From Serratia nematodiphila DZ0503SBS1 (GTDB taxonomy: Bacteria; Pseudomonadota; Gammaproteobacteria; Enterobacterales; Enterobacteriaceae): 64,000 nt of DNA. The stretch lies in NCBI RefSeq assembly GCF_000738675.1, contig NZ_JPUX01000001.1, positions 3,410,001 to 3,474,000 on the forward strand, given 5' to 3'. Every line of letters starts with the position of its first letter. Within the stretch, counting starts at the first letter, position 1. The notes beneath the pieces were generated by a model that saw nothing but the letters and a program-made list of their open reading frames with translations, was not told where the DNA came from and made no database searches. The translations under genes and the position numbers were made by a program. This document shows, one piece after another, positions 29,054 through 37,905 of the stretch.

Positions 29054-30010
29054 TCAGCTGACTTTCAGGCGCTTGCCGATCGCCATTTGAATCAGGGTGA
29101 TCACCAACGTGACGGCGAACAGCACCACGGTGATGGCGGAGGCGTAACCTTTTTCCTGCAGGTAAAACGCGTACTTGTAGAACAGGTTGGTGACGGTCAT
29201 CACGTCGTTCTCCACCAGTGCGCGGTCGAACATCAGGAACACCACGTCAAAGATTTGCAGGATCTCGATAAAGCTCATCACCGACACGAAGAACAGCGTC
29301 GGCACCATCATCGGCAGCGTGATGCAGAAGAAGCGCCGCAGGGTGCCGATGCCGTCGATGTCCGCCGCTTCGTACAGCTGGCGCGGAATGCTCTGCAGCC
29401 CGGCCAGCAAAATGATGATTTTCAGCGCCAGCGACGACCAGATGATGATGATGGACACGCTGATGCGCACCACGTCCGGATCGGACAACCAGGCGACCGG
29501 CGCAATGTGCAGCAGGCCCAACGCCTGATTGATCAGGCCGAAATCCTTGTTGAACAGCCATTGCCACACCATGGCCACCGCCGCTGGCATGGTGACCGCC
29601 GGCAGGAACAGCAGGGTGCGCAGCAGGCCTTTGCCGCGGATGTTCTGGTTGAGGCCAATCGCCAGCAGCAGCGACAGGCTCAGGCTGATCGGCACGCAGA
29701 CCACCACGTAAAACAGGGTGTTGGCGGCGGCAGTGTAGAAGTCGTCGTCTTCAAACAGGTTGAGATAGTTATCGACGCTGATGCTGCTCCAGCGCATGAA
29801 TTGGTTCAGATCGGTAAAGCTGTAGAAAATGTTCTGCAAAAAGGGGATCAGGTAAAACACCGTCACCCCCAACAGCAGCGGCAGGATCATCACCCAGCCC
29901 CAGAAGCGTTCGGCGCGTTCGAGCCGATTGAGCGCGGGGCGGGCGGTGCGCCGGGATGGTTTCAGGGTGACCGTAGCCGTTTCTGCCAGCGACATGTTGC
30001 CATTCCTCAC
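29054..30010 (-). CDS. ABC sugar importer permease, MalF type
   Basis: This 318-residue permease has an N-terminal cytoplasmic tail and six helices. The EAA loop is YEAADIDGIGTLRRFFCITLP. It is the MalF/LacF-like partner of the next gene. A very stable GC hairpin lies between it and the binding-protein gene, likely to make the binding protein the more abundant product. Confidence 0.93.
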   Translation of the reverse strand: MRNGNMSLAETATVTLKPSRRTARPALNRLERAERFWGWVMILPLLLGVTVFYLIPFLQNIFYSFTDLNQFMRWSSISVDNYLNLFEDDDFYTAAANTLFYVVVCVPISLSLSLLLAIGLNQNIRGKGLLRTLLFLPAVTMPAAVAMVWQWLFNKDFGLINQALGLLHIAPVAWLSDPDVVRISVSIIIIWSSLALKIIILLAGLQSIPRQLYEAADIDGIGTLRRFFCITLPMMVPTLFFVSVMSFIEILQIFDVVFLMFDRALVENDVMTVTNLFYKYAFYLQEKGYASAITVVLFAVTLVITLIQMAIGKRLKVS

Positions 30011-30033
30011 CTATGACGTTCAGCGTGGGTCCA

Positions 30034-30065
30034 CCGCGGCGCGCGCTCGGGGCAGCGCGCCGCGG
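30034..30065. repeat. Intra-operon GC hairpin after the solute-binding protein gene
   Basis: CCGCGGCGCGC pairs perfectly with 30055-30065 around a 10-nt loop. It lies in the 63-bp gap between binding-protein and permease genes with no T-tract, which fits an mRNA-stabilising or partial-termination element. Confidence 0.7.
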
Positions 30066-30073
30066 CGGGGCGA

Positions 30074-31327
30074 TTACTGCTCCATGACGCGCGCGATCTT
30101 CTTGACCGATTTGTCCATTTCCTGTTTGGCGTCCGCGCCCATAAAGATCTTCTTCAGGCTGGCGATCCACATGTTTTGCCACTTCGGCGTATTGGTGCCG
30201 GCGGTGGGGTAAGCCTGGGTCACTTCCAGGGTCTGGATGTAAGGCGAGACGTCGACTTTCTGAATCTGCTGCGCCCAGACTTTGGCTGCCGTCTTGTTGG
30301 CCGGGATCACCACCTTGGCCAGCTCCGCCTGTGAGGCCTCGCTGCTCATGAAGGCGATATATTTCCAGGCGGCCTGCTTGTGGGCGCTTTTCGCCGACAT
30401 GGCGAAGGCCAAACTGTGGGCCACGCCGGACTGGCGTTCAATTTTGGGCATCATCACCACGCCGATGTGGTCGTTGATCAGCGGGTTATTGGCGAACGGC
30501 GCCGCCAGCCAGGAACCGGCATAGACCATCGCGGCGCGGTTGGACTGGAAGATGTTCTCGGTTTTGACTTCGCTCATCTGCTGGGCGCTTGGCATCAGGC
30601 CGTCTTTCATCATGCCCTGCAGCTGCTGATAGACCCAGAGGGATTTGTCGTTGGCGATGTCGGTGGGCTGGCCATCTTTCGGCACGATGTGATTGCCGTT
30701 TTGGAACAGCAGGTTCATGTAACTGTCCTGACCGTCGATGCTGAGATCCATCACCAGCGGGAAGGCGGCGCCTTTCAGCCCGTTTTTCAGCGCGGCGGCC
30801 TTGCTCTTCAGATCGTCCCAGCTCCAGTCGCTGGTGGGATAGCTGACGCCGGCCTGATCGAACAGTTTTTTGTTGTACCACACGGCGATGGAATCGACGT
30901 CGCGCGGGATGGCCATCTGTTGGCCGTCGTACTGATAGGCTTTCACCGAGCTGGCGACCACGTCGTCCAGTTTAAGGCCGCTGTCCTTAATATAGGGCGC
31001 CAACGGCTCCATAATGCCGTTTTTGGCGTACTGCACAAAATAAGGCATATTGATCCAGAATATATCTGGCGCTACGCCGCCGGCAGCGGCGGAATCTAAT
31101 TTAACGAAATATTGCGCCGAGGGAGTTAATTCTATTTCTATTCTTATATCCGGATTAGCCTGTTCAAAACGCTTGGCAATCTCCTGTTCGGCGGGTAATT
31201 GGTTTCTGTCCCAAACGGCATAGCGTAAAGTTATTTTATCTGCGGCATGGAGCAGCGTAGGTAATAATAATGCGCTGGCAAGAATAGAATGCGCCAGCAG
31301 GCGGCCGGTATTTTTTATCGGTGACAT
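30074..31327 (-). CDS. ABC carbohydrate importer solute-binding protein
   Basis: This 417-residue periplasmic binding protein of the MalE/UgpB class has a signal peptide ending about residue 28 (LLHAADK). The mature protein begins with the ITLRYAVWDRNQLPAEQEIAKRFEQANP pattern of cluster 1 sugar-binding proteins and contains the typical DVDSIAVWYNKKLFDQAGV segment. It is the first gene of the operon running binding protein, two permeases, ATPase, oxidoreductase, ROK kinase. A good promoter lies 50 bp upstream. The ligand is unknown; an N-acetylgalactosaminide oligosaccharide is inferred from the cluster. Confidence 0.92.
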   Translation of the reverse strand: MSPIKNTGRLLAHSILASALLLPTLLHAADKITLRYAVWDRNQLPAEQEIAKRFEQANPDIRIEIELTPSAQYFVKLDSAAAGGVAPDIFWINMPYFVQYAKNGIMEPLAPYIKDSGLKLDDVVASSVKAYQYDGQQMAIPRDVDSIAVWYNKKLFDQAGVSYPTSDWSWDDLKSKAAALKNGLKGAAFPLVMDLSIDGQDSYMNLLFQNGNHIVPKDGQPTDIANDKSLWVYQQLQGMMKDGLMPSAQQMSEVKTENIFQSNRAAMVYAGSWLAAPFANNPLINDHIGVVMMPKIERQSGVAHSLAFAMSAKSAHKQAAWKYIAFMSSEASQAELAKVVIPANKTAAKVWAQQIQKVDVSPYIQTLEVTQAYPTAGTNTPKWQNMWIASLKKIFMGADAKQEMDKSVKKIARVMEQ

Positions 31328-31376
31328 TGCTTTCCCCTCGGTGAGCGACGAATAGCGTTTTTCGCAACGTAAATTC

Positions 31377-31405
31377 TTTCTATCCCTTAACTTTCAATGT
31401 GTCAA
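31377..31405 (-). promoter_or_regulatory. Sigma-70 promoter of the importer operon
   Basis: On the minus strand a perfect -35 TTGACA (31400-31405), a 17-bp spacer and -10 TAGAAA (31377-31382) predict a leader of about 43 nt before the binding-protein ATG. Confidence 0.65.
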
Positions 31406-31465
31406 TACACCCCCAAACGCCCAAAAATGGGGCGACAATGTTTCGTTGTTGTTAAAATCGAAAGG

Positions 31466-31485
31466 CTTTCACGGCCAAGTGAAAG
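31466..31485. promoter_or_regulatory. Inverted repeat CTTTCAC-N6-GTGAAAG, candidate operator
   Basis: This perfect 7-bp repeat with a 6-nt spacer lies in the divergent control region. A second TTTCG...CGAAA pair lies immediately to the left. The AgaR-like repressor is the obvious candidate ligand, but this is inference. Confidence 0.45.
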
Positions 31486-31792
31486 GCACTTCCGTTCACA
31501 TTTCATTAACCTTTTGGCGGGGTTTATCCCCGGTGGCGCGGCATTTAGCGGCCTTCGCAGGCATAGGAATAACTGATAACCCTTGCACCATAATGGGGAT
31601 TAAAAATATTTTTATTGTGCAAGCTTCAGCTTCTTTCATTTTTGTGATGCAAATAAACAAAAAAATCTTGCTGGGGCTGTCCGAGGAGGGCGCTTGAACG
31701 TTTTTTATTGCCGGCTATTGTTTGTGGCGATAAAAGACGCTAGCCTGAATCTCACAACGTTTATTCATCAAAAATAAAGAGGGCGAAATATC

Positions 31793-33463
31793 ATGCGCCT
31801 GTCTCTGGTATTTACGCATTGCCTGGAAAAAGTATTTCATCGCCAAAATATGCCGCCCATTGCCGTGGAAAATCGGCTGAGCGGGTTAAATAACGAGGTG
31901 CTGTCCTGGCAGGCGGTGTACTGTTTGCAAACTCCGGGCAACGAGACTCGCCATGAGCTGTGTTATCAACTCGACGGGCCGCTGGCGGAGTATATCAGCG
32001 TGCGCCAGGTGCAATCGGTGCCGAGCGGTTTTCCCTGTTATCGCGAGACCGATGAGAATTACCTGACCACCGAGCCGGGCTTATTTCCCGATCCGCTGAT
32101 GCCGCTGCCGCAACGGCGTTTTTTTGCCGCCTGCCGCTATTATGGCAGCCTGTGGTTGACCCTGACGCCGCCGGCCGACGCGCAACTGGCCGGCGACTTT
32201 CCGTTGACCCTGCGGCTGCTGGATGCCCAGAGCGGCGAGGCGCTGGCCGAGGCCACACTGACGCTGCATCTGGTGCCCGCGGCGTTGCCGCCGCAAACGC
32301 TGTTGCACACCGAATGGCTGCACACCGACTGCCTGGCGGATTACTACCGTTTGGCGGTGTTCAGCCCGGCGTACTGGCGCGCGGTACGCAACTTTGTGCG
32401 CTGCGCGGTGCAGGCCGGCGTCAATATGCTGCTGACGCCGCTGTTCACGCCGCCGCTGGATACCGCCGTCGGCGGCGAACGGACCACGGTACAGTTGGTG
32501 AGGGTGACACATTCGGCGCACGGGTATGGCTTCGATTTCAGCCGTTTGGCGCAGTGGGTGGCGTTGGCGCAGGAAGAGGGCATCGAGCACTTCGAAATCG
32601 CGCCGCTGTTTACCCAATGGGGCGCGGCGCATGCGCCGAAGATAGTGGTGGAGGAGCAGGGCGAGACGCGAACGCCGTTCGGCTGGCACACCGATGCGCA
32701 GGGCGAAGCGTATCAGCGTTTCCTACAGGCGCTGCTGCCGGCGTTGACCGCCTGGTTCCGCGAACGGGGGCTGGAACGGCAGGTATGGTTCCATGTTTCC
32801 GATGAGCCGACGTTGGACAACCTGGCGGCCTACCGGCGCGCCAGCGCCGCGCTGCGCCCGCTGCTGGATGGCTTCCGCACCTTCGATGCGCTGTCGGATT
32901 TCGCGTTTTATCAGCAAGGCCTGGTGGAAACCCCGGTCGTTGCGACCGACCACCTCGAACCTTTTATCGAACACCAGGTCCCCGGCCTGTGGGCCTATTA
33001 CTGCTGCGTGCAGAAGACTGAGGTCGCCAATCGCTTCTTCGCTCAGCCTTCGGCGCGCAACCGCATATTGGGCGTGCAGCTGTATCTGTACCGCATCGCC
33101 GGCTTTCTGCACTGGGGATTCAACTTCTATAACAGCGCCCATTCGCGTGAACGCATCAATCCGTACGCGGTGACCGACAGCGGCCATGCGTTTCCCTCCG
33201 GCGATCCGTTCGTGGTCTATCCCGGTGAGGATCTGCAGCCGGTGGAGTCGCTGCGCCTGCGGGTGCTGCACCAGGGTCTGCAGGACATGCGCGCACTGCA
33301 GCTGCTGGAGAGTTTGACCGATCGGGCGACGGTGGAAGCGCTTATAGAAAGTGAGCTGGGCATGCGCATCACCTTCAAGCGTTATCCGCACCAGGCCGGG
33401 CCGCTGCTGCGCCTGCGCGACGCGGTAAACCGCCGCATCGAAGCGTTGCTGGCGCCGATGTGA
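31793..33463 (+). CDS. DUF4091 glycoside hydrolase, GH123-like (beta-N-acetylgalactosaminidase candidate)
   Basis: This 556-residue protein has an N-terminal beta-rich domain (about 1-180) and a C-terminal TIM-barrel domain with the DUF4091 layout (RNRILGVQLYLYRIAGFLHWGFNFY, then GEDLQPVESLRLRVLHQGLQDMRALQLLE). The adjacent acidic pair Asp337-Glu338 in FHVSDEPTLDN corresponds to the Asp-Glu pair used by GH123 enzymes in substrate-assisted hydrolysis of beta-N-acetylgalactosaminides. No signal peptide is visible, so it should act in the cytoplasm on imported oligosaccharides. It is divergent from the importer operon. Family assignment is good; the substrate is inferred from family and neighbours. 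Confidence 0.8.
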   Translation: MRLSLVFTHCLEKVFHRQNMPPIAVENRLSGLNNEVLSWQAVYCLQTPGNETRHELCYQLDGPLAEYISVRQVQSVPSGFPCYRETDENYLTTEPGLFPDPLMPLPQRRFFAACRYYGSLWLTLTPPADAQLAGDFPLTLRLLDAQSGEALAEATLTLHLVPAALPPQTLLHTEWLHTDCLADYYRLAVFSPAYWRAVRNFVRCAVQAGVNMLLTPLFTPPLDTAVGGERTTVQLVRVTHSAHGYGFDFSRLAQWVALAQEEGIEHFEIAPLFTQWGAAHAPKIVVEEQGETRTPFGWHTDAQGEAYQRFLQALLPALTAWFRERGLERQVWFHVSDEPTLDNLAAYRRASAALRPLLDGFRTFDALSDFAFYQQGLVETPVVATDHLEPFIEHQVPGLWAYYCCVQKTEVANRFFAQPSARNRILGVQLYLYRIAGFLHWGFNFYNSAHSRERINPYAVTDSGHAFPSGDPFVVYPGEDLQPVESLRLRVLHQGLQDMRALQLLESLTDRATVEALIESELGMRITFKRYPHQAGPLLRLRDAVNRRIEALLAPM

Positions 33464-33618
33464 AGGCAAGTGGGGGCGAAAATGCGTCTTTCACTCCCAA
33501 TTCGCCATTACTTTGCTATACCTGATAGTCGATGGATTCACTTTATTGTCATGTAACTGACATGTCAGAGTCACGGCTCTGGCTTAAGTTTGCAGCGACT
33601 ACGTCAGGAGATAACGCG

Positions 33619-35340
33619 ATGTTCAGCCTGGATTCTCTGTTGCAAGATGCATTTCCACACCGTAATACCCCCGCCTGGCAGCGCAGCCTGCTAAGAACCC
33701 TTCTCTTCGAAAAAGAATTCAAACAGTTCGCCGCCGATTATCCCCATCTGAAAGGGCTCGATCTGATCGAGCAGGTGGTGGACTACTTTAACCTCAGCTG
33801 CGAATTGGTGGACGGCGATCTGGAAAACATCCCGAGCCAGGGGCCGGTGGTGCTCGTGGCCAATCACCCGATCGGCTCGCTCGACGGCTTGGTATTGCTG
33901 CGCGCCGTTGCCGCGGTGCGCCCGGACGTGAAAGTGGTGGCCAACCAGCTGCTGACCTACATTGAACCGCTGCGCAGCCTGTTCGTGCCGGTGGATAACG
34001 TCGCTTATAAAACCAGCCGCAAACAGATTGAAGGCATGCAGCAGCAACTGGACAACCAGGGGGCGCTGATCCTGTTCCCGGCTGGCGAAGTGTCGCGCAT
34101 GAGCCCGAAAGGCATCCGCGACGGCCACTGGCATACCGGTTTTCTGCGCCTGGCCGCCAAAGCGCGCGCGCCGATCGTGCCGATCCACATCAGCGCACGC
34201 AACAGCAACCTGTTCTACTTTACCTCTCTGGTCTACCGGCCGCTGTCGACCTTGCTGCTGGTGCGCGAAATGTTCCAGCAGCGGGGCGGGCGCATCAAGA
34301 TCCGCGTCGGCGGCCGCGTGCCGTTCGCCAACTGGCACGACGGCCACACCAGCGCCAAGGATCTGGCGGAGCGTTTTCGCCGCCACGTCTATCGTCTGGG
34401 CCAGGGCAAGCCGGGGCTGTTCGCCAGCGAATCGCCGATCGCGCTGCCGGAAGATCGTCTGGAGCTGAAAAAGGCGCTGGCGAACTGCGAACGGTTGGGG
34501 GTAACGCCGGACGGTAAAACCATCTATCTCTATCGTCGTCATGACGAAGCGCGTACGCCAATTCTGCGCGAGCTGGGGCGCCTGCGCGAGATCGCCTTCC
34601 GCGCGGTGGGGGAAGGATCCGGCCGCCGCCGCGATCTGGACAGCTACGACGACGATTACTACCACCTGGTGCTGTGGGATGAGGAGGAGCTGGAGATCGT
34701 CGGCGCCTATCGCTTTATCCCTACCGCCGAACAAATTGCGCGCAAAGGGCTGGAAAGCATCTACAGCAACAGCCTGTTCCATTATGACCGCGATATGGAA
34801 CCGATCCTGGCGCAGGGCATCGAGCTGGGGCGCAGCTTCATTCAGCCGGCCTATTGGGGCAAGCGCGGGCTGGACTATTTGTGGCTGGGCATCGGCGCCT
34901 ATCTGTCGAAATACCCGCAGTACCGCTATCTGTTCGGCCCGGTGTCGATCTCCGGCGGCATGCCGCTGGCAGCACGTGATTTGCTGATCGCCTTCTATCG
35001 GCTCTATTTCTCGCCGGATCACGCGTTCGCGCAGTCGCGGCGGCCTTATCCGGCGTCGCTGCCGCAGGTGCTGGCGCAGTTTGCCGGGGACAACTATCAG
35101 GAAGATCTGGTGCGGCTGAAGAGCCTGCTCAGCAATATCGGTTGCTCGATCCCAACGCTGTACAAGCAGTACACCGAACTGTGCGAACCGGGCGGGGTAC
35201 AGTTTATCGATTTCGGCACCGATCCGGCGTTCAACAACTGTATCGACGGGCTGGTGTTGGTGGATACCACGCGGCTCAAGCCGTCGCGGTATCAGCGTTA
35301 CATCGCGGTGCACCAGCCGCAGCCGGCCGAGACGGCATGA
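33619..35340 (+). CDS. olsF: Bifunctional ornithine lipid synthase OlsF
   Basis: This 573-residue two-domain acyltransferase makes ornithine lipids, phosphorus-free membrane lipids. The N-terminal half is a PlsC-like O-acyltransferase with NHPIGSLDG (His83, Asp89) and FPAGEVSR (153-160). The C-terminal half (about 290-540) is an OlsB-like GNAT N-acyltransferase, recognised by RELGRLREIAFRAVGEGSG, DDYYHLVLWD and EIVGAYRF. This fusion is the OlsF arrangement first described in Serratia. The start at 33619 has AGGAG upstream; an upstream in-frame start at 33532 is not needed. The PlsC-like motif has one extra residue between His and Asp compared with HX4D. Confidence 0.88.
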   Translation: MFSLDSLLQDAFPHRNTPAWQRSLLRTLLFEKEFKQFAADYPHLKGLDLIEQVVDYFNLSCELVDGDLENIPSQGPVVLVANHPIGSLDGLVLLRAVAAVRPDVKVVANQLLTYIEPLRSLFVPVDNVAYKTSRKQIEGMQQQLDNQGALILFPAGEVSRMSPKGIRDGHWHTGFLRLAAKARAPIVPIHISARNSNLFYFTSLVYRPLSTLLLVREMFQQRGGRIKIRVGGRVPFANWHDGHTSAKDLAERFRRHVYRLGQGKPGLFASESPIALPEDRLELKKALANCERLGVTPDGKTIYLYRRHDEARTPILRELGRLREIAFRAVGEGSGRRRDLDSYDDDYYHLVLWDEEELEIVGAYRFIPTAEQIARKGLESIYSNSLFHYDRDMEPILAQGIELGRSFIQPAYWGKRGLDYLWLGIGAYLSKYPQYRYLFGPVSISGGMPLAARDLLIAFYRLYFSPDHAFAQSRRPYPASLPQVLAQFAGDNYQEDLVRLKSLLSNIGCSIPTLYKQYTELCEPGGVQFIDFGTDPAFNNCIDGLVLVDTTRLKPSRYQRYIAVHQPQPAETA

Positions 35341-35441
35341 CTACAGTCTGACTCATGCCTTTTTGATCTAAGCACGACCTTGGGGCCGGCGACGGGATAG
35401 CGCTACGATAAACGTTTTGCTTTCCACCGCCGGAGCCTTTC

Positions 35442-36224
35442 ATGCCTCATTCGTTTATCCCGCCGTTATTGTCCGCCGATGAACCGCCCGCCGCCGCCGT
35501 TGAAACCCCGCGCGGCAAAGCGCCATTTTTGCTGCTATGCGATCACGCCGGTAAGGCGATACCGCAATCTCTTGGCGATCTCGGCTTACCGCCGGGGGAG
35601 ATCGAGCGCCACATCGGCTGGGATATCGGTGCGCTGGGCGTATCGCGCCATCTGAGCCGCCAACTGGACGCCACGCTGATTCATCAGCGTTACTCACGGT
35701 TGGTGATCGACTGCAACCGCGCGCCCGGCATCGCCAGCTCGATCCCGCATTTGTCTGAACTGACGCCGATACCCGGCAATATCGGCATCGACGCCGAACA
35801 CGCGCTGGCGCGTGAGCGCGAGGTATTTTTGCCGTATCACCACGCCATCGACGAGCATCTGGGGCAACGTCAGCTGCGCGAACTGCCGACGGCGGTGATC
35901 GCCATGCACAGTTTCACACCGGTGTTCAAAGGGGAATCGCGCCCCTGGCAGGTGGGGTTGCTGTTTAATCGCTACCCGGAATTTGCCCGGCTGCTGGCCG
36001 AGCTGCTGCGCGAAGAGGGGGATTTGCAGGTGGGGATCAACGAGCCCTATGCAATGACCGACGCCACCGACTACACGTTGCCGGTGCACGCGGAACGGCG
36101 CGGGTTGCCTTACGTCGGCATCGAAATTCGCCAGGATCTGATCGCCGACGAACGCGGGCAACAGGCATGGGCGAAACGTTTCGCGCGCCTGCTGCCGCAG
36201 GCCTGGCAACGCTGGCAAATTTGA
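35442..36224 (+). CDS. N-formylglutamate amidohydrolase-like protein
   Basis: This 260-residue protein belongs to the N-formylglutamate deformylase family, zinc-dependent hydrolases of the histidine pathway and related compounds. Family segments are visible: LLCDHAGKAIPQSLGDLGL, the HIGWDIGALGVSRHLS stretch, QRYSRLVIDCNRAPG, MHSFTPVFKGESRPW and the YVGIEIRQDLI end. No hut genes are near, so the physiological substrate is unclear. AGCC-type ribosome-binding signals before the ATG are weak. It stands between olsF and ycgR and may be monocistronic. Confidence 0.85.
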   Translation: MPHSFIPPLLSADEPPAAAVETPRGKAPFLLLCDHAGKAIPQSLGDLGLPPGEIERHIGWDIGALGVSRHLSRQLDATLIHQRYSRLVIDCNRAPGIASSIPHLSELTPIPGNIGIDAEHALAREREVFLPYHHAIDEHLGQRQLRELPTAVIAMHSFTPVFKGESRPWQVGLLFNRYPEFARLLAELLREEGDLQVGINEPYAMTDATDYTLPVHAERRGLPYVGIEIRQDLIADERGQQAWAKRFARLLPQAWQRWQI

Positions 36225-36301
36225 CTTTAGGAATATTCCCAGAGATGATAACCATAAGGAATACATAAGACGTCATTAGAAAAAAAAGCCAGGAGAGACG
36301 T

Positions 36302-37015
36302 GTGGAGCACAGCGATAACGGACTGTTTATCAAACGGGAGCGTTTTGAAGTTCTGGCGATTCTGCGTGAAATTTGCAAACAACGCACGCCGCTGCGCGTA
36401 GAAAATCAGCAGCACCGGTTTCAAAGTCTGTTATTGAGCGTCGGGCCGGACAATATCGTGTTTAGCGGTGAGGAAGCGGAAAACGCCATCGACGGCGCCT
36501 GCACCATCGTGATTGAAAGCCACGACGCCAAAATCGAGTTTTCCGTCGGCCAGGCGGAGCTGACCGAACATCAGGGCGTCCAGGCCTGCTCGACCCGGCT
36601 GCCGCAGGAGTTGGTCTACATCCAGCGCCGCCGCCAGTTCCGCATCACCACGCCGCACTGGCGCCAATTCTTCTGTACCGGCGAATACCCGGACGGCACG
36701 CCTTATGAGCTGCGTATCCACGATCTGTCCGCCGGCGGCGTCGGTTTGCGCTTCGATGGTCCACTGCCGGATTTCTTCCAGCCGGGTCTGCAGTTCAAGA
36801 AAGCGGTGTTGGATCTGGGCAGCTACGGCAGCTTCAAGGTCAATATGGAGCTGGTGGTGGTCAACGACGATCAGGAAACCGACGATAACGACCAGGTGGT
36901 GCACTTCTCGCGCCTGTCGTGCCGTTTCCTCAAGCTGGGGCTGGCGATGGAGCGCAAAATTCAGAGCGCGGTGTTCGCCTTCGAGCTGGATTTCAACAAA
37001 AAGAAAAAACGCTGA
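36302..37015 (+). CDS. ycgR: Flagellar brake protein YcgR (c-di-GMP receptor)
   Basis: This 237-residue cyclic-di-GMP effector slows flagellar rotation. An N-terminal YcgR domain (about 1-105) precedes a PilZ domain carrying the RxxxR switch (Arg110-Arg114 in RRRQFR) and DxSxxG (Asp141, Ser143, Gly146). The start is GTG at 36302 with AGGAG 9 nt upstream. The length is close to E. coli YcgR. It converges with the pyridoxal kinase gene. Confidence 0.93.
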   Translation: MEHSDNGLFIKRERFEVLAILREICKQRTPLRVENQQHRFQSLLLSVGPDNIVFSGEEAENAIDGACTIVIESHDAKIEFSVGQAELTEHQGVQACSTRLPQELVYIQRRRQFRITTPHWRQFFCTGEYPDGTPYELRIHDLSAGGVGLRFDGPLPDFFQPGLQFKKAVLDLGSYGSFKVNMELVVVNDDQETDDNDQVVHFSRLSCRFLKLGLAMERKIQSAVFAFELDFNKKKKR

Positions 37016-37022
37016 TATTTAT

Positions 37023-37045
37023 CAGGGGCGGGCATGCTGCCCCTG
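37023..37045. terminator. Hairpin between convergent ycgR and pyridoxal kinase genes
   Basis: CAGGGGC / GCCCCTG with a 9-nt spacer lies within the 44-bp convergent gap. There is no long T-tract. Confidence 0.4.
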
Positions 37046-37059
37046 ACTCTCCACAGGTC

Positions 37060-37902
37060 TTACGGTTTTAATGCCCGCAGGCTGCCGATCTCTTCCCAAC
37101 CGAAATGCGCCGCTTCGGCCAGCACGTCGCACACTTCGCCGCCGGCGGCGATCACGGCCGCGTCGAGCGCGGCGCCCTGCAGCAGATGGCTCACCAGCAG
37201 TGCGGTGAACAGATCGCCGGTGCCTTTGACCGCCGATTTGACCTTCGGATGGGTAAAGCACTGCGCTTCCTGCCGGGTGACCAACATTAAACCCACTTCG
37301 TCTTCGTGCTGTGCCACGCCCGGCGCGCTGGTGACCAGCACCCATTCGGTGGTGTCGTTCAACAGCGCCTGCGCGGCGCGTTGCGTCTGCTCCCGGCTGC
37401 TCAGAGAGCGGCCGCACAGCTGCTCCAGTTCGAAGCCGTTCGGCGTCAGGCCGTTGGCCAGCCGCAGGAACGGTGAACGATAGCAATTGACGATGCGCTC
37501 ATCCACGTAGATCCCTTCGCCGTAATCGCCCATCACCGGATCGATATAGATCCTTATCTGCGGATTGAGGGCGCGCACCCGCTGCAGCCAGTTGGCCAGA
37601 ATATGGCACTGCATCACGTCGCCCAGGTAACCGACGATCACCGCCCGGGTGCGTTTCATCACGCCGCGGGCGATCAGATCGTCGAGAAAGCCGCCGAACC
37701 ACTCGCCGGAGATGACGCCGCCATGCGGCTTGCCGTAATAGGGCGGGCAGCCGAACAGCACGCTGGGCACCTGCAGCGCTTCCAGCCCCTTTTTCAGCAG
37801 GGCGCGGTAGGCGATGCCGTTGCCGACGCTGCCGTAAACCACCTGAGATTGAATGCTGATCACGTCGATGGGCGGTGATCGCAAGGGTGAAGCCTGTTGC
37901 AT
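37060..37902 (-). CDS. Pyridoxal/pyridoxine kinase (PdxK/PdxY family)
   Basis: This 280-residue ribokinase-fold kinase makes the 5'-phosphate of pyridoxal, pyridoxine or pyridoxamine. Hallmarks are ISIQSQVVYGSVGN, VGYLGDVMQCHILANWL, the DPVMGDYGEGIYV loop, TPNGFELEQLCG, and GTGDLFTALLVSHLL with the catalytic Asp. It is similar to but clearly distinct from E. coli PdxK, and its location is neither the ptsHI-crr nor the tyrS locus, so it is probably an additional paralogue. It is the last gene of a unit with an 84-aa protein and a glutamine amidotransferase, opposite a MocR-type regulator, a setting seen for B6 salvage genes. Confidence 0.87.
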   Translation of the reverse strand: MQQASPLRSPPIDVISIQSQVVYGSVGNGIAYRALLKKGLEALQVPSVLFGCPPYYGKPHGGVISGEWFGGFLDDLIARGVMKRTRAVIVGYLGDVMQCHILANWLQRVRALNPQIRIYIDPVMGDYGEGIYVDERIVNCYRSPFLRLANGLTPNGFELEQLCGRSLSSREQTQRAAQALLNDTTEWVLVTSAPGVAQHEDEVGLMLVTRQEAQCFTHPKVKSAVKGTGDLFTALLVSHLLQGAALDAAVIAAGGEVCDVLAEAAHFGWEEIGSLRALKP

Positions 37903-37905
37903 GAG

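Larger units (their letters stand above)
31328..31792. other. 465-bp divergent control region between importer operon and GH123-like gene
   Basis: No convincing gene is seen; an 83-codon frame at 31446-31697 lacks a start signal and protein character. The stretch is AT-rich and holds the importer promoter plus two TTTC/GAAA inverted repeats at 31441-31463 and 31466-31485. Confidence 0.5.

Noticed and set aside
31446-31697. 83-codon open frame in the divergent control region of the sugar island
   Set aside because: It overlaps candidate operators and has a non-ATG start without a ribosome-binding site.
33691-35313. 540-codon open frame antisense to olsF
   Set aside because: It has shadow-frame composition and no domain or start signal, while the sense strand encodes a clear two-domain enzyme.
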